Assembly (NCBI RefSeq): GCF_028595265.1
Contig: NZ_JAQQXP010000002.1
Coordinates: 558,001 to 622,000, forward strand
Direction of reading: 5' to 3'
From: Alteromonas gilva
Lineage (GTDB): Bacteria; Pseudomonadota; Gammaproteobacteria; Enterobacterales; Alteromonadaceae
DNA: 64,000 bases
The notes under the pieces are model-generated. The model had not been told where the DNA came from, did no database searches, and worked only from the letters and a program-made list of their open reading frames with translations. Shown here piece after piece: positions 44,195 through 52,799 of this stretch; positions within the stretch are counted from its first letter, which is position 1; every line of letters begins with the position of its first letter. A program made the translations under genes and the position numbers.

Positions 44195-44863
44195 ATGGGA
44201 ATGTTCACACGTATTAACGACATCATTCAATCAAACATCAATGCATTGCTGGATAAAGCCGAAGATCCGGAAAAGATGATTCGCCTGATTATTCAGGAAA
44301 TGCAGGAAACCTTAGTAGAAATTCGCTCTTTAGCAGCCCGTCATATTGCTGAACAAAAACAGCTTAATCGGGAGCTTGAAAGCCTTAATAAGCGTGCTGC
44401 TCACTGGCAACAAAATGCTGAGCTTGCCATTAGCAAAAGTAAAGATGATTTAGCCCGTTCTGCTCTGATCGAAAAGAAAAACATCGAAGCTAAGCAGGAA
44501 GTGGTGAGTAAACAACTGGCCAGTATCGACGAAGTGCTGGTGTCTGTGCAGGATGACACAGCGCGTCTTAACAGTAAATTAAGTGAGGCTAAGGCGAAGC
44601 AGAAATCATTGCAAATGCGTCGTCAGACCGCATCGGTAAGAATGCAGGCCAAACAAGCGACGCATAGCGAAAAACTGGAAACCGTAATGGGCCGCTTTGA
44701 TCACTACGAACAACGTGTTGATGAGTTGGAAGCAAAAGTCGATGCCTATGATTTAACTGACTCTGCGCCGAAGCAGTCGCTACAAGCCGAGTTTGATGCG
44801 CTGGAAAAAGATGACGCCATCGAAAGAGAATTGGCGGCTCTGAAAGCAAATAAAGCGGCCTAA
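44195..44863 (+). CDS. pspA: Phage shock protein A (PspA/IM30 family)
   Basis: A 222-residue protein, as in E. coli PspA. The N-terminus GMFTRINDIIQSNINALLDKAEDPEKMIRLIIQEM is the membrane-binding amphipathic helix and first coiled-coil; the rest is a long helical rod. PspA is an ESCRT-III-related coat that protects the inner membrane under stress and, in E. coli, inhibits PspF. GGAG precedes the ATG at about nine bases. It leads the psp cluster. Confidence 0.96.
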   Translation: MGMFTRINDIIQSNINALLDKAEDPEKMIRLIIQEMQETLVEIRSLAARHIAEQKQLNRELESLNKRAAHWQQNAELAISKSKDDLARSALIEKKNIEAKQEVVSKQLASIDEVLVSVQDDTARLNSKLSEAKAKQKSLQMRRQTASVRMQAKQATHSEKLETVMGRFDHYEQRVDELEAKVDAYDLTDSAPKQSLQAEFDALEKDDAIERELAALKANKAA

Positions 44864-44927
44864 TCGATAGTGGTACCTGCGTGCAGCAGGTACTGCGCCC
44901 AAGTTAAGTAAGTGGTAGGAGAATATA

Positions 44928-45131
44928 ATGAAAACTATTTATGAAAAGAAACGTGTCGCCAGAGATTTAAATCGTGCCGTAATTTCGGGTGTCTGTGCGG
45001 GGGTCGCTAAATACTTTGATATCGACCCGTTATGGGCAAGAGCAGGCGCTGCGGCCGGTCTGGTATTTGCGCCTATGATCACCTTACCTGCCTACATCGC
45101 AGCTGTAGTGTTATTGCCCAGAGGTGCATAA
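44928..45131 (+). CDS. Short PspC-domain membrane protein
   Basis: A 67-residue protein with the PspC signature RAVISGVCAGVAKYFDIDPLWARAGAA and one or two hydrophobic helices, about half the size of E. coli PspC (119). The conserved domain is whole; the C-terminal extension that contacts PspB in enterics is missing. TAGGAG precedes the ATG. The TAA overlaps the next gene's ATG by one base (TAATG). It probably anchors or senses for PspA. No pspB lies between it and pspA. Confidence 0.9.
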   Translation: MKTIYEKKRVARDLNRAVISGVCAGVAKYFDIDPLWARAGAAAGLVFAPMITLPAYIAAVVLLPRGA

Positions 45132-45457
45132 TGAAAAACTTTATACTCGCTGTATTAATTGCAATTGTATTAACTAAGGTACTTGGCAGTATTGCCTCGG
45201 GCTGGTTTGACATGCACCTGGTAATGGGGGATGAAATAGTGAGTAGTTCATTGGAGTGGCTGGTTATGGCGGGTGTAGCAGTATTACTGGTTGTTATTGG
45301 CTTTGTGGTAGCCATGAGTATCTTTGCCGCACTTGGCATTGCCGCCGTTACTGTGATTGGCGCACTTCTCTTTGCCGGTATTGGGGTGTTCTGGCCGGTA
45401 TTATTGATTGTTGCTGCTGTGATGCTGGTGGGCCGCTCAAAGCAATCGGCGGCCTGA
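45131..45457 (+). CDS. Small membrane protein of the psp cluster, unknown function
   Basis: A 108-residue protein with three hydrophobic segments (about residues 3-24, 45-67 and 72-100), with one acidic loop (DMHLVMGDEIV). It is coupled to the pspC-like gene by the TAATG overlap. It has no clear match to PspB, PspD or PspG as I know them, but the location suggests a role in the envelope stress response. The gene ends 15 bp before a candidate terminator. Confidence 0.75.
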   Translation: MKNFILAVLIAIVLTKVLGSIASGWFDMHLVMGDEIVSSSLEWLVMAGVAVLLVVIGFVVAMSIFAALGIAAVTVIGALLFAGIGVFWPVLLIVAAVMLVGRSKQSAA

Positions 45458-45471
45458 TTGCCAGCGGCTTA

Positions 45472-45505
45472 AGCGAGCCGGGCTCGTAGATGAGTCGCTC
45501 TTTTT
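45472..45505 (+). terminator. Candidate terminator of the psp cluster
   Basis: CGAGCC-G-GGCTCG (45474-45486) is a perfect dyad, and AGCGA/TCGCT flank it to close a longer stem, followed by CTTTTT at 45500-45505. The two possible folds compete, so termination strength is uncertain. Confidence 0.45.
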
Positions 45506-45526
45506 GGCTGTTAATTTACTTTCCCG

Positions 45527-45585
45527 GGTGAACCACTTAGCATTATAGGCCATACTACTCTGGGCGCAGCTGGTAAGTGTTCACC
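45527..45585 (+). repeat. Long inverted repeat upstream of the DUF2333 gene
   Basis: GGTGAACCACTTA (45527-45539) and TAAGTGTTCACC (45574-45585) pair over 12 bp with one bulged base, enclosing 34 nt. It ends 29 bp before the DUF2333 start and could be a structured leader or a regulator dyad; the sequence does not decide. Confidence 0.5.
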
Positions 45586-45614
45586 TGCCAGGCCAACCGT
45601 AAACAAGGATTGAT

Positions 45615-46607
45615 ATGAAACAGTACCTCAATGTAAAAAACGTTAGCCTCGCAGTTGGAGTGCTCTTTTTACTCCTGTGGATCCTTGGCTTTTACTGGAG
45701 TATAGAGCCGGATACCTTTGACGTGAAAGCCAATGCACGTTCCCAGCAGACAACAAACAATGCTGCGCCTGTGCCCGGATATACGATTACCGCCACCTTG
45801 GTTACGGTAGCAGATACACTGCTGGAAAAGCCCGGAGGTTATCTGTCAAACGATGTGATGCCGCCCTCAGTACTATTAGATAACATGCCAAGCTGGGAGT
45901 TTGGTGTACTGGAAATGGTCCGCGATATGTCGTTGGCCATGCGTAAAGATTTCAGTCGCTCTCAGTCGCAATCAGTGGAAAATTCGTTTTTAGTTAAGGC
46001 GCAGCCTAAATTTAATATTGATAGTCGTAGCTGGTTGTTTCCCTCGTCAGAGTCGATGTACCGCGAAGGCATCGATTTACTGGCAGATTACCGTGACTAC
46101 CTCGCCGACCCAACGCAGGGCGATAGCCAGTTTTACACCCGGGCAGATAATCTGCGTGAGTACTTAAAGCAGGTTGAAAAACGGCTTGGCAGTTTGTCAC
46201 AACGGCTCAGCGCCAGCGTTGATGCAGAGCGGGTGAATACCGACCTGGCCGGCGACAAAGCGGCGTCAAATTCTACTCCCCGTCCAATGTCGGTGCAGAC
46301 AAAAACGAGCTGGTGGCAGCTGGACAATGTATTTTATGAAGCACGCGGCGCAACCTGGGCTCTGGTGCATCTGCTAAAAGCTGTAGAGGTCGATTTCGCC
46401 AGTGTACTGGAAAATAAAAATGCACTGGTGAGTTTACAGCAAATTATTAAAGAGCTTGAAGCAACCCAACAAGCTATTTGGAGTCCGATGATTTTAAACG
46501 GCAGTGGCTTTGGTATGCTGGCGAACCATTCTTTAGTGATGGCAAACTATATTTCTCGCGCAAATGCAGCCATAATTGAGCTGTCGGAATTGTTAAATCA
46601 AGGATAA
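45615..46607 (+). CDS. DUF2333 family protein
   Basis: A 330-residue protein with a single N-terminal membrane anchor (about residues 11-31) and a periplasmic helical domain. WEFGVLEMVRDMSLAMRKDFSRSQSQS and SWLFPSSESMYREGIDLLADYRDYL match DUF2333, a family of gammaproteobacteria without an assigned function. AAGGATTG precedes the ATG. It lies 3 nt before the outer membrane barrel gene, so the two are probably a functional pair across the envelope. Confidence 0.88.
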   Translation: MKQYLNVKNVSLAVGVLFLLLWILGFYWSIEPDTFDVKANARSQQTTNNAAPVPGYTITATLVTVADTLLEKPGGYLSNDVMPPSVLLDNMPSWEFGVLEMVRDMSLAMRKDFSRSQSQSVENSFLVKAQPKFNIDSRSWLFPSSESMYREGIDLLADYRDYLADPTQGDSQFYTRADNLREYLKQVEKRLGSLSQRLSASVDAERVNTDLAGDKAASNSTPRPMSVQTKTSWWQLDNVFYEARGATWALVHLLKAVEVDFASVLENKNALVSLQQIIKELEATQQAIWSPMILNGSGFGMLANHSLVMANYISRANAAIIELSELLNQG

Positions 46608-46610
46608 ATA

Positions 46611-47372
46611 ATGAAAAAGTGCAGATTAGCCGCTACGGCAATATTGTGTCTGGCGCCGTTGGCTAATGCGAATGCCGATACGCTGCTCGGCATCTACGCG
46701 GGTGCGCAGGGGTGGAACACCTCTGCAGCGGGCGGTTTCTCAGAAACCTCAACAGGAAATGCTGCGTTTAATTTAGACACCCAGACCAATACTTCATTAT
46801 ACGTTGCTTTAGAACATATGGTGCCGTTGGTGCCCAATGTAAAAGTGAACTACACAACCCTGGACAGTGATGGCGTTACCGATCTGAATGCCGCCTTTGA
46901 ATTTGATGGCAATGTGTATAGCGAAAATACCGCGCTGTTATCAAACGTGGATATGGACAGCACTGATTTGATCCTTTACTACGAGCTTTTCGACAACGAT
47001 TTGTTTAGTTTTGATCTGGGTATCAACGGCAAATACATCGAAGGTACGTTTTTTGTCGAAGACACAGAAACTGGCACTAATGGTGCGGCCACGTTCAAGG
47101 GAATCATCCCCATGGCCTATAGCCGGATAATGTTCAGTTTTCCGTTTACCGGTTTGTCTGCTTACGCGGAAGGGAGCTATCTGTCTTTTGACGATCATAA
47201 AGTTCAGGACCTTCAGGCAGCCGTAACTTATTCGTTTATCGAAAGCCTGGCCCTGGACATGACATTACAAGTTGGCTATCGCGATGTCACTATCGACATT
47301 GAAGATCTGGACGATATCTACGCGGATCTCTCTTATGACGGTGTCTTTGCCGGACTCGAAATCCACTTCTAG
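46611..47372 (+). CDS. TIGR04219-type outer membrane beta-barrel protein
   Basis: A 253-residue protein with a signal peptide (residues 1-22, ending ANA) and alternating strands ending in Phe (FAGLEIHF), as outer membrane barrels do. LLGIYAGAQGWNTSAAGGF near the mature start and YVALEHMVPLVPNVKVNYT fit the TIGR04219/YfaZ-like group. Role unknown. The start is 3 nt after the DUF2333 stop. Confidence 0.85.
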   Translation: MKKCRLAATAILCLAPLANANADTLLGIYAGAQGWNTSAAGGFSETSTGNAAFNLDTQTNTSLYVALEHMVPLVPNVKVNYTTLDSDGVTDLNAAFEFDGNVYSENTALLSNVDMDSTDLILYYELFDNDLFSFDLGINGKYIEGTFFVEDTETGTNGAATFKGIIPMAYSRIMFSFPFTGLSAYAEGSYLSFDDHKVQDLQAAVTYSFIESLALDMTLQVGYRDVTIDIEDLDDIYADLSYDGVFAGLEIHF

Positions 47373-47421
47373 TATTTAAAGATATAAAAAAGTAAATTTT
47401 ATTCTTTCCAGTTATCGTTAA

Positions 47422-47462
47422 AACTCATTAGCCTAAGCATATGCAAATAAGGCTAATGAGTT
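47422..47462 (+). promoter_or_regulatory. 13-bp inverted repeat over the cysJ ribosome-binding site
   Basis: AACTCATTAGCCT (47422-47434) and AGGCTAATGAGTT (47450-47462) are exact reverse complements around a 15-nt loop that itself contains GCATATGC. The right arm ends one base before the cysJ ATG and contains the only Shine-Dalgarno-like sequence (AAGG/TGAG). In RNA this would hide the ribosome-binding site; in DNA it could be an operator. Confidence 0.75.
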
Positions 47463-49298
47463 ATGTCAGCAAATTCTAATCAAAATACCCCAACAGTTTC
47501 ACCCGGCGCGATCCTGAGTGAACCACAATGGAATGCTATTACGCAGGCAATTTCCGGGCTCAATGCTCAGCAATTAACCTGGGTGAGTGGTTATATGGCC
47601 GGTTTGGCTGCGTCTGGTCAGGCGCTGCCTCAGGCTCCGGCGGCCGGCGCTGTCGCAGCGGTTGGCGATGCCCCCACACTGACGATTTTATTCGGTTCGC
47701 AAACGGGTAACTCCAAAGGGGTTGCGCAGTCATTACAGGCTAAAATGGAAGCGGCCGGCTACACCAGTAAACTGGTCAGTATGGCTGATTTCAAACCGCG
47801 TCAAATCAAAAACGAAACGCACCTGGCGATTGTTGCCAGTACGCATGGCGAGGGCGAGCCGCCTGATGACGCCATTGAACTGCATGAGTTTTTAGGTTCC
47901 AAGAAAGCGCCCAAAGTTGAAAAGCTTAAATATGCCGTACTGTCGCTGGGTGATTCCAGCTACGAGTTCTTCTGCCAGACCGGTAAGGACTTTGACGAGC
48001 GTTTAGCCAAGCTCGGTGGAAAAGCCGTGCTTTCACGGGTTGACTGCGATGTCGATTATGAAGCCGAGGCGCAGGCCTGGTGCGAAAAACTCATCGACAC
48101 ACTCAAAGAAGATTTCACCACCCAGGGCAGTGCAGCGGTGGCGATGCAAACCGGTGCCGCTGTGTCAACGGGCACTGCTGTACAGGCGTATACCAAAAAA
48201 GCGCCGTTTAACGCTACCTTGCTGACATCGCAAAAAATTACCGGGCGCGACTCGGTAAAAGACATTCGTCATATCGAGATTAGCCTGGAAGACTCTGGTA
48301 TTGCTTATCAGGTTGGAGATGCGCTGGGTGTTTGGTTTAAAAATGACGCGTCATTAGCCGACGATATCATAACGCTCATTCAGGCGAGCGCCGATCAGAG
48401 TGTTGACGTGGGCGGCCAGCAGATGACATTCAAAGAAGCGCTGGTGCAAAAACTGGAGCTGACCCTGAGTTACCCTGGCTTTGTTAAAGCCTATCAGGAA
48501 GCGTCACAGTGCGAGGCGCTGGCGACATTAATGGAAGATAAAGCTGCCTTCCGTGAGTATCTTTCAGACCGGCAAATTGTTGACATCGTGCGCGAACACC
48601 CGCACCCGGTTCCAGCCCAACGCTTCGTTGAGGCCTGTCGGCCATTAACACCGCGGTTGTACTCCATTGCGTCGAGTCAGGCTGAAGTCGAAGATGAAGT
48701 TCACCTTACTATTGCGCACGTCGAATACGATGCCTTTGGTAAACGTCATCAGGGCGGCGCCTCGGGGTATTTGTGTGAGCGTCTCGAAGAGGGCGGTGAA
48801 GTAGAAGTATTCGTCGAGCCTAACGACAACTTCCGTCTGCCTGAAAACACCGATACACCAGTGATAATGATTGGCCCGGGTACTGGTATTGCGCCGTTTA
48901 GGGCGTTTATGCAAGAGCGTGATGCACAGGGTGCTGAAGGCAAAAACTGGCTGTTCTTTGGTAACCCTAATTTTACCCAGGATTTTCTCTATCAGGTGGA
49001 ATGGCAAAGTTATGTCAAGAGCGGTTTATTAAGCAAAATCAGCCTGGCATTTTCTCGCGACCAAAAAGAAAAGATTTACGTCCAGCACCGCTTGCTCGAA
49101 GAGGGCAAAGCAGTATTTGAGTGGCTGGAAGAAGGCGCTCATTTATATGTCTGTGGTGATGCAAATCATATGGCAAAAGATGTCGAAGCAGCCTTACTTG
49201 AGATCATTAAAACCCACGGTGGTAAAGATGATCAGGAAGCAAAAGCGTACTTAGTCGGTCTGCGTAAAGCCAAACGCTATCAGAAGGATGTTTACTAA
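47463..49298 (+). CDS. cysJ: Sulfite reductase (NADPH) flavoprotein alpha subunit
   Basis: A 611-residue protein, near E. coli CysJ (599). The flavodoxin-like domain starts with ILFGSQTGNSKGVA (FMN loop) and has ASTHGEGEPPDD. The FAD part has RLYSIASSQ, and the NADP part has IMIGPGTGIAPFRAFMQER and YVCGDANHMAKDVE, ending KRYQKDVY. It passes electrons from NADPH to CysI for sulfite reduction to sulfide. First gene of cysJIH, coupled to cysI by TAATG. Confidence 0.98.
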   Translation: MSANSNQNTPTVSPGAILSEPQWNAITQAISGLNAQQLTWVSGYMAGLAASGQALPQAPAAGAVAAVGDAPTLTILFGSQTGNSKGVAQSLQAKMEAAGYTSKLVSMADFKPRQIKNETHLAIVASTHGEGEPPDDAIELHEFLGSKKAPKVEKLKYAVLSLGDSSYEFFCQTGKDFDERLAKLGGKAVLSRVDCDVDYEAEAQAWCEKLIDTLKEDFTTQGSAAVAMQTGAAVSTGTAVQAYTKKAPFNATLLTSQKITGRDSVKDIRHIEISLEDSGIAYQVGDALGVWFKNDASLADDIITLIQASADQSVDVGGQQMTFKEALVQKLELTLSYPGFVKAYQEASQCEALATLMEDKAAFREYLSDRQIVDIVREHPHPVPAQRFVEACRPLTPRLYSIASSQAEVEDEVHLTIAHVEYDAFGKRHQGGASGYLCERLEEGGEVEVFVEPNDNFRLPENTDTPVIMIGPGTGIAPFRAFMQERDAQGAEGKNWLFFGNPNFTQDFLYQVEWQSYVKSGLLSKISLAFSRDQKEKIYVQHRLLEEGKAVFEWLEEGAHLYVCGDANHMAKDVEAALLEIIKTHGGKDDQEAKAYLVGLRKAKRYQKDVY

Positions 49299-51010
49299 TG
49301 AGTGATAATAAGCCCCCATTTATCGTAGAAGGTAAGCTGGCTGACAACGAACGATTAAAATCTGAAAGCCGTCACCTGCGCGGCACCATTAATGAGGATT
49401 TACAGGATCCGTTGACCGGTGGCTTTACTGCCGATAACTTCCAGCTGATCCGCTTTCATGGCATGTATCAACAGGATGACCGGGATATTCGCGCCGAGCG
49501 TGCCAAACAAAAGCTTGAGCCACTGCATAATGTAATGCTGCGCGCCCGTTTACCCGGCGGTATCATTAAGCCAGAGCAATGGCTGGCAGTTGACCAGTTT
49601 GCCGAAGAGTATACCGAATACGGCAGTATTCGTTTGACCACGCGCCAGACGTTCCAGTTTCATGGCGTGCTCAAACCGCATATTAAACGTATGCATCAAA
49701 CGCTTAATAAAGTGGGCATCGACTCTATTGCAACCGCAGGCGACGTTAACCGTAACGTCCTGTGTACGTCTAATCCGGTTGAGTCAGAGGTTCATCAGCA
49801 AGCCTACGATTGGGCAACCAGGATTAGTGAGCACTTACTTCCTAAAACCAGGGCGTACGCTGAAATCTGGCTCAACGGTGAAAAAGTTGAAACCACCGAT
49901 CAGGAACCTATCCTCGGTGATACCTATCTGCCGCGTAAGTTTAAAACCACCGTGGTGATACCGCCGCAAAACGATGTGGATGTGCATGCTAACGATCTGA
50001 ACTTTGTTGCCATCAGCGAAAATGGTCAACTGGTTGGCTTTAACGTGTTGGTCGGTGGTGGCCTGGCAATGACTCACGGTGACAAAACCACCTTCCCCCG
50101 TAAGGCGGACGATTTTGGTTTTATCCCGTTAGAGAAGACCCTGGCGGTTGCGGAAGCGGTCTTAACAACCCAGCGCGATTGGGGCAACCGGGTTAATCGT
50201 AAAAACGCGAAAACGAAATATACCCTCGAACGTGTCGGCGTTGATAACTTTAAAGCCGAAGTTGAAAAACGCGCAGAGGTGAAGTTCGCTGCCAGTAAAC
50301 CTTATGAGTTTACCGGTCGTGGTGATCGCTTTGGCTGGGTTGAGGGCATTGATGGTAAGTACCATCTGACCCTGTTTATTGAGAATGGCCGCATTCTTGA
50401 TTACCCCGAAAGAACGCTTAAAACCGGTTGCCGGGAAATCGCCAAAATACATCAGGGCGACTTCCGCATGACGGCGAATCAGAACCTGATTGTTGCGGGT
50501 GTCCCTGCTGATCAAAAAGAGGCCATTGAAGCATTAGCCAGGCAACATGGTCTCATCCGGCCTGAGGTATCAGCCCAGCGTCTGGATTCTATGGCGTGTG
50601 TGTCATTACCGACCTGTCCACTGGCGATGGCCGAAGCAGAGCGCATGTTACCGGCCACGGTTGACGAGCTCGAAAAAGTACTGGCTAAACATGGTATGGC
50701 CGATGACAGTATTATTTTCCGTGTAACCGGGTGCCCTAACGGCTGCGGCCGGGCGATGCTGGCAGAAGTCGGGCTGGTGGGTAAAGGACCGGGTCGGTAT
50801 AACCTTCATTTGGGGGGAAATCGGGAAGGTACGCGTATTCCGCGCATGTTTAAAGAAAACATCACCGAGCAGGAAATCTTAAGCATCCTGGATGAGCTTA
50901 TTGGCCAATGGGCTGGTTCACGCGAAAACAAAGAATCATTTGGCGACTTTGTTGTACGCACGGGAGTGATTGCGCCGGTGGTCAACTCAGCTCAGGATTT
51001 TTATGACTGA
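49298..51010 (+). CDS. cysI: Sulfite reductase (NADPH) hemoprotein beta subunit
   Basis: A 570-residue protein matching E. coli CysI. It has TRQTFQFHGV and siroheme/4Fe-4S ligands in CVSLPTCPLAMAEAERMLP and TGCPNGCGRAMLAEVGLVGKGPG: two Cys pairs, the last Cys bridging to siroheme. It reduces sulfite to sulfide using six electrons from CysJ. The ATG shares one base with the cysJ stop; the cysH start overlaps its 3' end by eight bases. Confidence 0.98.
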   Translation: MSDNKPPFIVEGKLADNERLKSESRHLRGTINEDLQDPLTGGFTADNFQLIRFHGMYQQDDRDIRAERAKQKLEPLHNVMLRARLPGGIIKPEQWLAVDQFAEEYTEYGSIRLTTRQTFQFHGVLKPHIKRMHQTLNKVGIDSIATAGDVNRNVLCTSNPVESEVHQQAYDWATRISEHLLPKTRAYAEIWLNGEKVETTDQEPILGDTYLPRKFKTTVVIPPQNDVDVHANDLNFVAISENGQLVGFNVLVGGGLAMTHGDKTTFPRKADDFGFIPLEKTLAVAEAVLTTQRDWGNRVNRKNAKTKYTLERVGVDNFKAEVEKRAEVKFAASKPYEFTGRGDRFGWVEGIDGKYHLTLFIENGRILDYPERTLKTGCREIAKIHQGDFRMTANQNLIVAGVPADQKEAIEALARQHGLIRPEVSAQRLDSMACVSLPTCPLAMAEAERMLPATVDELEKVLAKHGMADDSIIFRVTGCPNGCGRAMLAEVGLVGKGPGRYNLHLGGNREGTRIPRMFKENITEQEILSILDELIGQWAGSRENKESFGDFVVRTGVIAPVVNSAQDFYD

Positions 51011-51752
51011 TCTTGATACTCAACAGCTGCGCCAGCCAGTAACCTCGTCAACCACTGATGAGGAACTGGCGGCGATAAATCAGGCTCTTGAAACACTGGA
51101 TGCACCGCAACGCGTCCAGTGGGCCATGACGTATTTACCGGGTAATCATATTGTGTCGTCGAGCTTTGGCGCGCAATCGGCAGTCATGCTGCATTTGTTG
51201 ACCGAGGCAAATCCTGATATTCCTGTTGTACTGACGGATACGGGTTATTTATTTCCCGAAACTTACCAGTTCATCGATGAGTTGGTGGCAAAGTTAAAGT
51301 TGAATTTGCAGGTGTATCGCGCCGATATTTCACCGGCCTGGCAAGAAGCTCGCTTCGGCAGAATGTGGGAGCAAGGCATTGATGGTATTGAGCGGTACAA
51401 CAAATTAAACAAAGTTGAACCCATGCAGCGTGCCCTAAAAGAGCTTGAGGCAGGCACATGGTTTGCCGGTTTGCGCCGCAGTCAGGCTGACTCGCGTCAA
51501 CATTTGCCGGTATTACAGCGTGCTGGCCGTCAGTTTAAATTTCACCCGATCATCGACTGGTCGAACAAAGATTTGCATTATTACCTTAAAGAGCATGGCT
51601 TGTCGTATCACCCGTTGTGGGAACAAGGTTATGTATCGATAGGAGACTGGCATACCACGCAGTCGCTGCAAGAAGGCATGAGTGAGCAGGATACGCGTTT
51701 CTTTGGTTTAAAACGCGAGTGCGGTCTGCATGAGTTTGGCGACGGGATTTAA
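51003..51752 (+). CDS. cysH: Phosphoadenosine phosphosulfate reductase
   Basis: A 249-residue protein starting at ATG 51003 within the cysI end (8-nt overlap). It has SSSFGAQSAVMLHL (PP-loop), VVLTDTGYLFPETY, GLRRSQADSRQ, and a C-terminal KRECGLHEFGDGI with the catalytic Cys. It lacks the paired Cys motifs of Fe-S APS reductases, so it is a thioredoxin-dependent PAPS reductase that makes sulfite. The order cysJIH is the enterobacterial one. Confidence 0.97.
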   Translation: MTDLDTQQLRQPVTSSTTDEELAAINQALETLDAPQRVQWAMTYLPGNHIVSSSFGAQSAVMLHLLTEANPDIPVVLTDTGYLFPETYQFIDELVAKLKLNLQVYRADISPAWQEARFGRMWEQGIDGIERYNKLNKVEPMQRALKELEAGTWFAGLRRSQADSRQHLPVLQRAGRQFKFHPIIDWSNKDLHYYLKEHGLSYHPLWEQGYVSIGDWHTTQSLQEGMSEQDTRFFGLKRECGLHEFGDGI

Positions 51753-51772
51753 TGGTTACCGTTACCGCTCGT

Positions 51773-52672
51773 TCAGCTCAGCGTAAAATGCGGCGCAAAC
51801 ACCTGTTCCAGGTGCTGAGTGAAACCCTCTGACTCGGGTTTCGGTAGTAAGCGCGACAGCTCACTGCCTACCGCGGTGAATTTATAGTACGACATCAGTA
51901 ACTTGTTTGCTTTAGGCTGCACGGTCACGGAATGCTGTGCAAACTTTAAGGTGAACGGTGTGTTTTTGTTGAGTAATCCGGTTTCGATTTCGGTGGCGTA
52001 AAGTAGTTTCATACTGCCTAACGCCAGAATATCCGAATAGGATAAGCCAAAGTGACTGAGCTTAGTTTGCGCTGATGGTGCCGTAAAGAGAGCTCTCAGT
52101 AAGCCTGACTGCTGGTGGTATCCGGTGATAATGATTGGCGCCGGGTCGTGGTTACGCCGGCATGCAACCAGGCAGGCTTTGCTAAATAGTTTGGCGTCTC
52201 TCTGGGTGAGTTTGGTCAGTGTTTCTAAACTCCGTAGCGAAAAACTACCCGGCCTTTGCACTTCTACAGCAAAGATTTTTCCCCATAGTTCCTGCATGGT
52301 TGGCGAGTATATGTTCTCAGCCATCATAATAAATGAATGAAACCAGTCAGGATCAATCCGCTCTTGTTGCTGTTCGCCCGGCGATACACTTAGCGCGATC
52401 GCCATGATTCGCTGTAAGTTTGTAATGCGCTTTTGTTCGCGCAGGCGATTGAATTGGGCAACTTGTTTCGACGTATATGCCCCATAGCCGGCGCTGGATT
52501 GCTCAATGCCTACCGACGCAAACCAATGGCAGATTCTATGCTGAGTGGAACTGCTTGAATTGGTGGTTTTGCGCTGTGCTTTGTCGGTGTCGGGCGTCAC
52601 TTTCTTTACGCCGGGTTGCGCCGGGGTAACAGATGTAATTACCTGCGGTGGATTCTGCGACGGAATTTTCAT
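51773..52672 (-). CDS. TIGR03899/DUF2806-like protein of unknown function
   Basis: A 299-residue protein beginning at ATG 52672; further upstream only a TTG without a ribosome-binding site is available. PDWFHSFIMMAENIYSPTMQELWGKIFAVEVQRPGSFS and SLETLTKLTQRDAKLFSKA form its conserved core, as in TIGR03899 proteins from Vibrio and Shewanella. The first 60 residues are low-complexity (Ser, Thr, Pro, Gln). No signal or membrane segment. Function unknown. Its 3' end comes within 20 bp of the cysH stop. Confidence 0.78.
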   Translation of the reverse strand: MKIPSQNPPQVITSVTPAQPGVKKVTPDTDKAQRKTTNSSSSTQHRICHWFASVGIEQSSAGYGAYTSKQVAQFNRLREQKRITNLQRIMAIALSVSPGEQQQERIDPDWFHSFIMMAENIYSPTMQELWGKIFAVEVQRPGSFSLRSLETLTKLTQRDAKLFSKACLVACRRNHDPAPIIITGYHQQSGLLRALFTAPSAQTKLSHFGLSYSDILALGSMKLLYATEIETGLLNKNTPFTLKFAQHSVTVQPKANKLLMSYYKFTAVGSELSRLLPKPESEGFTQHLEQVFAPHFTLS

Positions 52673-52799
52673 TTCATAACTTAAGTAGCAGCCGTTGTCA
52701 TAAAATATCGTGTTTCGACTTTTGTGTATAGGAAGATTGCTTTGCAAAGGGCTATATTAGAGGTAGGATGGAGCAATTATTAAGCAAAACCCGAAAAAG

